A DNA stretch of 64,000 nucleotides, from contig CAWIGL010000002.1 in NCBI GenBank assembly GCA_963835595.1, forward strand, positions 310,001-374,000, given 5' to 3'. How positions within the stretch are numbered: position 1 is the first letter of the stretch; every line of letters starts with the position of its first letter. Made by a program: the position numbers and the translations under genes. Below the pieces are notes generated by a model, which was not told the origin of the DNA, searched no databases, and saw nothing but the letters and a program-made list of their open reading frames with translations. The DNA is from CAWEPK01 sp963835595 (GTDB lineage Bacteria; Desulfobacterota; Syntrophorhabdia; Syntrophorhabdales; WCHB1-27). This document shows positions 61,307 to 64,000 of the stretch, one piece after another.

Positions 61307-62069
61307 ACTCCACACCTTTACCCAGGTAAGCCGCTATCACTTCCGGGTGGCTCTGAATCGCCTGCGGCGTCCCCTCGGCGATCTTCCGCCCGTAGTTAAG
61401 GCAAACGATACGGTCCGAGATACCCATCACCATGTACATGTTGTGCTCGACCAACATAACGGTCACCCCCCGCGCCCTTATCCGCGTAACGAGATCGATC
61501 ATGCGGTTCGTCTCGTCGGGGTTCATGCCCGCCGCCGGCTCGTCCAACAGTAGAACCCTGGGCTTTGCGCCGAGGGCTATGGCAACCTCCAGGAGTCGCT
61601 GCTGGCCATAAGAGAGATCCTTCGCAAGGTCATTGCGGCGGGCGGCGAGGCCCGTGAATTCGAGCAGCTCCTGGGCCTCTCCGGCTATAGCGCGGTCCTC
61701 GTCGCGGAAAAAGCTGGTCCGGAACATGATGTCCCTGAAAGAACTCCTGACCCTTTGATGGCATCCGGCCCTTATCCCCTGGAGAACGGTCAGGTTCGGG
61801 AAGACCTTTGTGGACTGAAACGTCCTTACAATGCCGTGACGGGCAATCCGGTGGGGCTCGAGGCCGGTGATATCCCGGCCATCGAAAAGCAGCCTACCCC
61901 TGATAGGCTTGAGAAAGCCGGTCACCAGGTTGAAGAACGTCGTCTTCCCCGCCCCGTTGGGACCGATGACCGCCATGATTTCCTGCTCAGCCAAAGTCAG
62001 GGCAAGGTCCCGCACTGCCCACAAACCGCCGAAGGAAATCGATAAGTCCCGCACCTCAAGGAGTGCCAA
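61299..62069 (-). CDS. livG: Liv-type ABC importer ATPase LivG
   Basis: A 256-residue ATPase: 'GPNGAGKTTFFNLVTGFLKP', 'GIVRTFQSTKVFPNLTVLQGI', 'LSYGQQRLLEVAIAL' (the LSYGQ variant usual in LivG) and 'LLLDEPAAGMNPDE'. The TTG at 62069 has GGAGG seven bases upstream; the open frame begins at 62090 but the family N-terminus ('LALLEVRDLSISFGG') favours the TTG. It overlaps the LivM end. Confidence 0.92.
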   Translation of the reverse strand: MALLEVRDLSISFGGLWAVRDLALTLAEQEIMAVIGPNGAGKTTFFNLVTGFLKPIRGRLLFDGRDITGLEPHRIARHGIVRTFQSTKVFPNLTVLQGIRAGCHQRVRSSFRDIMFRTSFFRDEDRAIAGEAQELLEFTGLAARRNDLAKDLSYGQQRLLEVAIALGAKPRVLLLDEPAAGMNPDETNRMIDLVTRIRARGVTVMLVEHNMYMVMGISDRIVCLNYGRKIAEGTPQAIQSHPEVIAAYLGKGVECA

Positions 62070-63027
62070 GCGGCCGCCTCCGAAGAACACGCCGGAGCCG
62101 GCCGCAAAGCGGCACGATCCCGCGCGGCATAAATATGATCGATACCATCAGGATAGCTCCGAAAATGGGCTCCCGCAGCTTATCGGCGACCCGCAAATAC
62201 TCAGGGATAAGGGTGAAGAGAACGGAGCCCACGATAGGTCCCGATATCGTCCCCAGCCCTCCCATGATCACCATTACAAGCATTAGTATCATGTAGTGGA
62301 AGGTAAAAACCTCCGGGCTGATAAACCCGACGTAATGGGCGTAGAGACTACCTCCGAGACCGGCGAACATTGCGCCCGTCACAAATGCAACCATTGCGTA
62401 TCGGTAGGCGCCGATCCCCACTGACGTTGCCAGGTCCTCGTTTTCCCTTAGCGCCACGAAAGCCGTACCGATGGGCGAGCGTATCATCCGGCAAACGATA
62501 AAGACCAGCGGGACGAGCACGCAGACCACCAGGTAATAATAGGAAGTCTTAGAGGTCAGCTCCCACGTACCCAATATGGGGAGCCAGCCTCCTGCGCCGG
62601 GGACGCCCGGAAGGCCCATCGGGCCGCCGGTGAAATCGACCGAGTTGACGGCCACGAGGTAAATGATCTCCGAAAAAGAGAGGGTTACGATCACGAAGTA
62701 CGCGCCCCGGAGACGCAGCGTGATATGGCCGATAAAGACGCCGGCCGCACCGGCGACGACCGCAGCGGAGAGAAGTGTAATCCCGAAACTCAATTGCAGT
62801 CGCAACGCGAGGAGGGCCGATGTATAGGCGCCAATGCCGAAGAAGGCCGTATGGCCGAGGGACAACTGGCCGACGTAACCGTAAATCAGGTTCAGCCCCA
62901 TCGTCAGTATGGCGAAGATACCGGCCATTATGAGCAGATGGAGGTGGTATTTGCTCGTCACTATCAGGGGCAGCAGGACCAGGGCAAGGCCGGCGGCCGC
63001 TATTGTCGATATGCGCACCCGTTTCAA
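62056..63027 (-). CDS. livM: Liv-type ABC importer permease LivM
   Basis: A 323-residue inner-membrane permease with the family motif 'LNLIYGYVGQLSLGHTAFFGIGAY' (split), 'LRLRGAYFVIVTLSFSEIIY', 'ALRENEDLATSVGIGAYRY' and 'MVIMGGLGTISGPIVGSV'. It has no frame break, unlike its homologue at 37851. Its start overlaps the LivH stop by four bases. Confidence 0.94.
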   Translation of the reverse strand: MKRVRISTIAAAGLALVLLPLIVTSKYHLHLLIMAGIFAILTMGLNLIYGYVGQLSLGHTAFFGIGAYTSALLALRLQLSFGITLLSAAVVAGAAGVFIGHITLRLRGAYFVIVTLSFSEIIYLVAVNSVDFTGGPMGLPGVPGAGGWLPILGTWELTSKTSYYYLVVCVLVPLVFIVCRMIRSPIGTAFVALRENEDLATSVGIGAYRYAMVAFVTGAMFAGLGGSLYAHYVGFISPEVFTFHYMILMLVMVIMGGLGTISGPIVGSVLFTLIPEYLRVADKLREPIFGAILMVSIIFMPRGIVPLCGRLRRVLRRRPLGTP

Positions 63028-63896
63028 AGTTTCCTCGCCTTTCCCAGCAGTCCCGAAGGTCGTATCATGAGTATTAAGATCACCAGTACGAAGCCGATCG
63101 CGTCTTTGTAGCCGGATGAAAGGAAGCCCGCCCCCAGCCCTTCAGCTACGCCGAGGATCAGCCCCCCGCATATCGCCCCCATGAAATTTCCCATACCGCC
63201 GAGGATAACCACGATGAACGCCTTGAGGATGGCGATATTCCCCATGGCCGGATAGATCAGGAAGATGGACCCCAAGAGGGCGCCGGCGGCGGCGGCCAGC
63301 CCGGAGCCTATGGTGAAGGTAAATGCGTAGATGCGGTCAACGTCGATTCCCACCAGGCAGGCCGAATCCTTCTCCTGGAAGGTCGCGCGCATCGCCTTGC
63401 CGAGCAGGCTCTTCCTGATAAAGATGTGGACGAGCACAATCAGACCAAAGGTAATGGTCACCGCAAGCACTCGCGACCACGTCAGCACGATCGGCCCCCA
63501 CCGAAGCGGCATGTTCGAAAATGGCAGGGGAATGCTTTTGGGCGTCGGCCCCCAGCATAGGAGCGCAATGTTCTGGAGGAAGATCGACAGGCCGATCGTG
63601 ACTAGGACGGTCGTATCGATCGATTTCCCTCGGAGAGGCGCCAGAAGCACCCCCTCACAGATAAAGCCGACGGCCATGACGGCCAGTACGGCGACGACGA
63701 CCGAAAGATAGTAATTCAACTGGAACAAGCTGATCAACTGGAATAAGAAAAAACCCCCAAGCATGTAGAATTCGCCGTGGGTGAAGTTAACCACCTCCAT
63801 CATTCCGAAAATCATAGTCAGCCCCACGGCCGTGAGGGCGTAAGTCGATCCGATGACGAGGCCGTTGACAATCTGCTGTAAGAATTCGGTCAGCAA
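63024..63896 (-). CDS. livH: Liv-type ABC importer permease LivH
   Basis: A 290-residue inner-membrane permease: 'GLTMIFGMMEVVNFTHGEFYMLGGF' (split), 'VTIGLSIFLQNIALLCWG', 'CLVGIDVDRIYAFTFTIGSGLAAAAG' (split) and 'VVILGGMGNFMGAICGGLILG'. It lies first among the transport membrane parts, just after the binding protein whose end is at 63935. The operon continues into the GNAT and hydroxybenzoyl-CoA-reductase-like genes, so aromatic acids are a reasonable cargo guess. Confidence 0.94.
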   Translation of the reverse strand: MLTEFLQQIVNGLVIGSTYALTAVGLTMIFGMMEVVNFTHGEFYMLGGFFLFQLISLFQLNYYLSVVVAVLAVMAVGFICEGVLLAPLRGKSIDTTVLVTIGLSIFLQNIALLCWGPTPKSIPLPFSNMPLRWGPIVLTWSRVLAVTITFGLIVLVHIFIRKSLLGKAMRATFQEKDSACLVGIDVDRIYAFTFTIGSGLAAAAGALLGSIFLIYPAMGNIAILKAFIVVILGGMGNFMGAICGGLILGVAEGLGAGFLSSGYKDAIGFVLVILILMIRPSGLLGKARKL

Positions 63897-63934
63897 ACCC
63901 TTTTCCCCTTCGGCGAACGCTTATCCCGCAAGCC

Positions 63935-64000
63935 TTAGTTCAAATGGATCACGAGCTTGGGCTTGCCCTTCTCGATGCGGGATACGGACGAGTACGGCGA
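63935..64000 (-). CDS. C-terminal end of a gene upstream of LivH, probably the binding protein
   Basis: Only 21 codons lie in the window, ending '...SRIEKGKPKLVIHLN' and TAA. Liv binding proteins often end with a similar basic-hydrophobic 'GKPxLV' strand, and a binding-protein gene is expected at this point. The rest is outside the window. Confidence 0.5.
   Translation of the reverse strand, partial: SPYSSVSRIEKGKPKLVIHLN

Overview
The window looks like chromosomal DNA of a GC-rich (about 60% by eye) anaerobic bacterium of the deltaproteobacterial/Desulfobacterota type, possibly a syntrophic or sulfate-reducing aromatic degrader. The clues are three-component corrinoid methyltransferase genes, a hydroxybenzoyl-CoA-reductase-like molybdenum enzyme, several Liv-type ABC importers, sigma-54 control, many two-component and cyclic-di-GMP genes, a GEMM riboswitch and PEP-CTERM-like proteins. 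Taxonomy is an inference; there is no rRNA or marker phylogeny here.

Layout. 1-3.3 kb: end of an ABC-2 exporter, a DHA2 drug exporter, UbiX-like prenyltransferase, SagB-type nitroreductase. 3.4-15.4 kb: a PAS histidine kinase and its NtrC-type regulator, then an upstream palindrome and a textbook -24/-12 promoter, then a one-carbon operon (methyl-THF methyltransferase, PanB-like protein, corrinoid protein, UroD/MtaA-like methyltransferase) joined to a complete Liv importer with a fused LivH-LivM permease and a Tat-exported binding protein. 15.6-24 kb: tRNA-Gln, a PfkB sugar kinase pair, a five-gene minus-strand signalling operon (small protein, HDOD, GGDEF, hybrid kinase, HD-GYP), pgsA and a lytic transglycosylase. 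24-28 kb: rsmI and a znuABC-fur type metal operon with a perfect operator. 28-33 kb: PEP-CTERM-like protein and a single-chain Type ISP-like restriction-modification enzyme. 32.7-40.7 kb: an XRE-cupin regulator and a BKACE (beta-keto acid cleavage) operon with a second Liv importer, a 3-hydroxyacyl-CoA-type dehydrogenase and an SDR enzyme; the same palindrome (GTTTAC-N5-GTAAAY) precedes both the regulator and the operon. 40.8-46.3 kb: a PAS kinase, rlmE, lipoproteins, and a GEMM-I riboswitch. 46.3-52.7 kb: an acyl-CoA synthetase/GNAT fusion, two MFS carriers and an ankyrin protein. 53-55 kb: a PEP-CTERM-like protein, an HTH protein and a gene-poor stretch with covarying hairpins. 55-64 kb: a lone binding protein, then a minus-strand operon coding a third near-complete Liv importer, a GNAT protein and three subunits resembling 4-hydroxybenzoyl-CoA reductase.

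Common theme: each catabolic module (methyl transfer, beta-keto acid cleavage, hydroxybenzoyl-CoA-type reduction) is paired with its own Liv-type importer. A second theme is technical: sixteen single-base frame breaks, eleven of them between 34.6 and 39.9 kb, interrupt otherwise well-conserved genes. Fourteen behave as one-base insertions, often beside a CG step, and two as one-base losses in G5/C4 runs. This pattern suits consensus error better than gene decay. Frameshifted genes are therefore annotated over their full extent.
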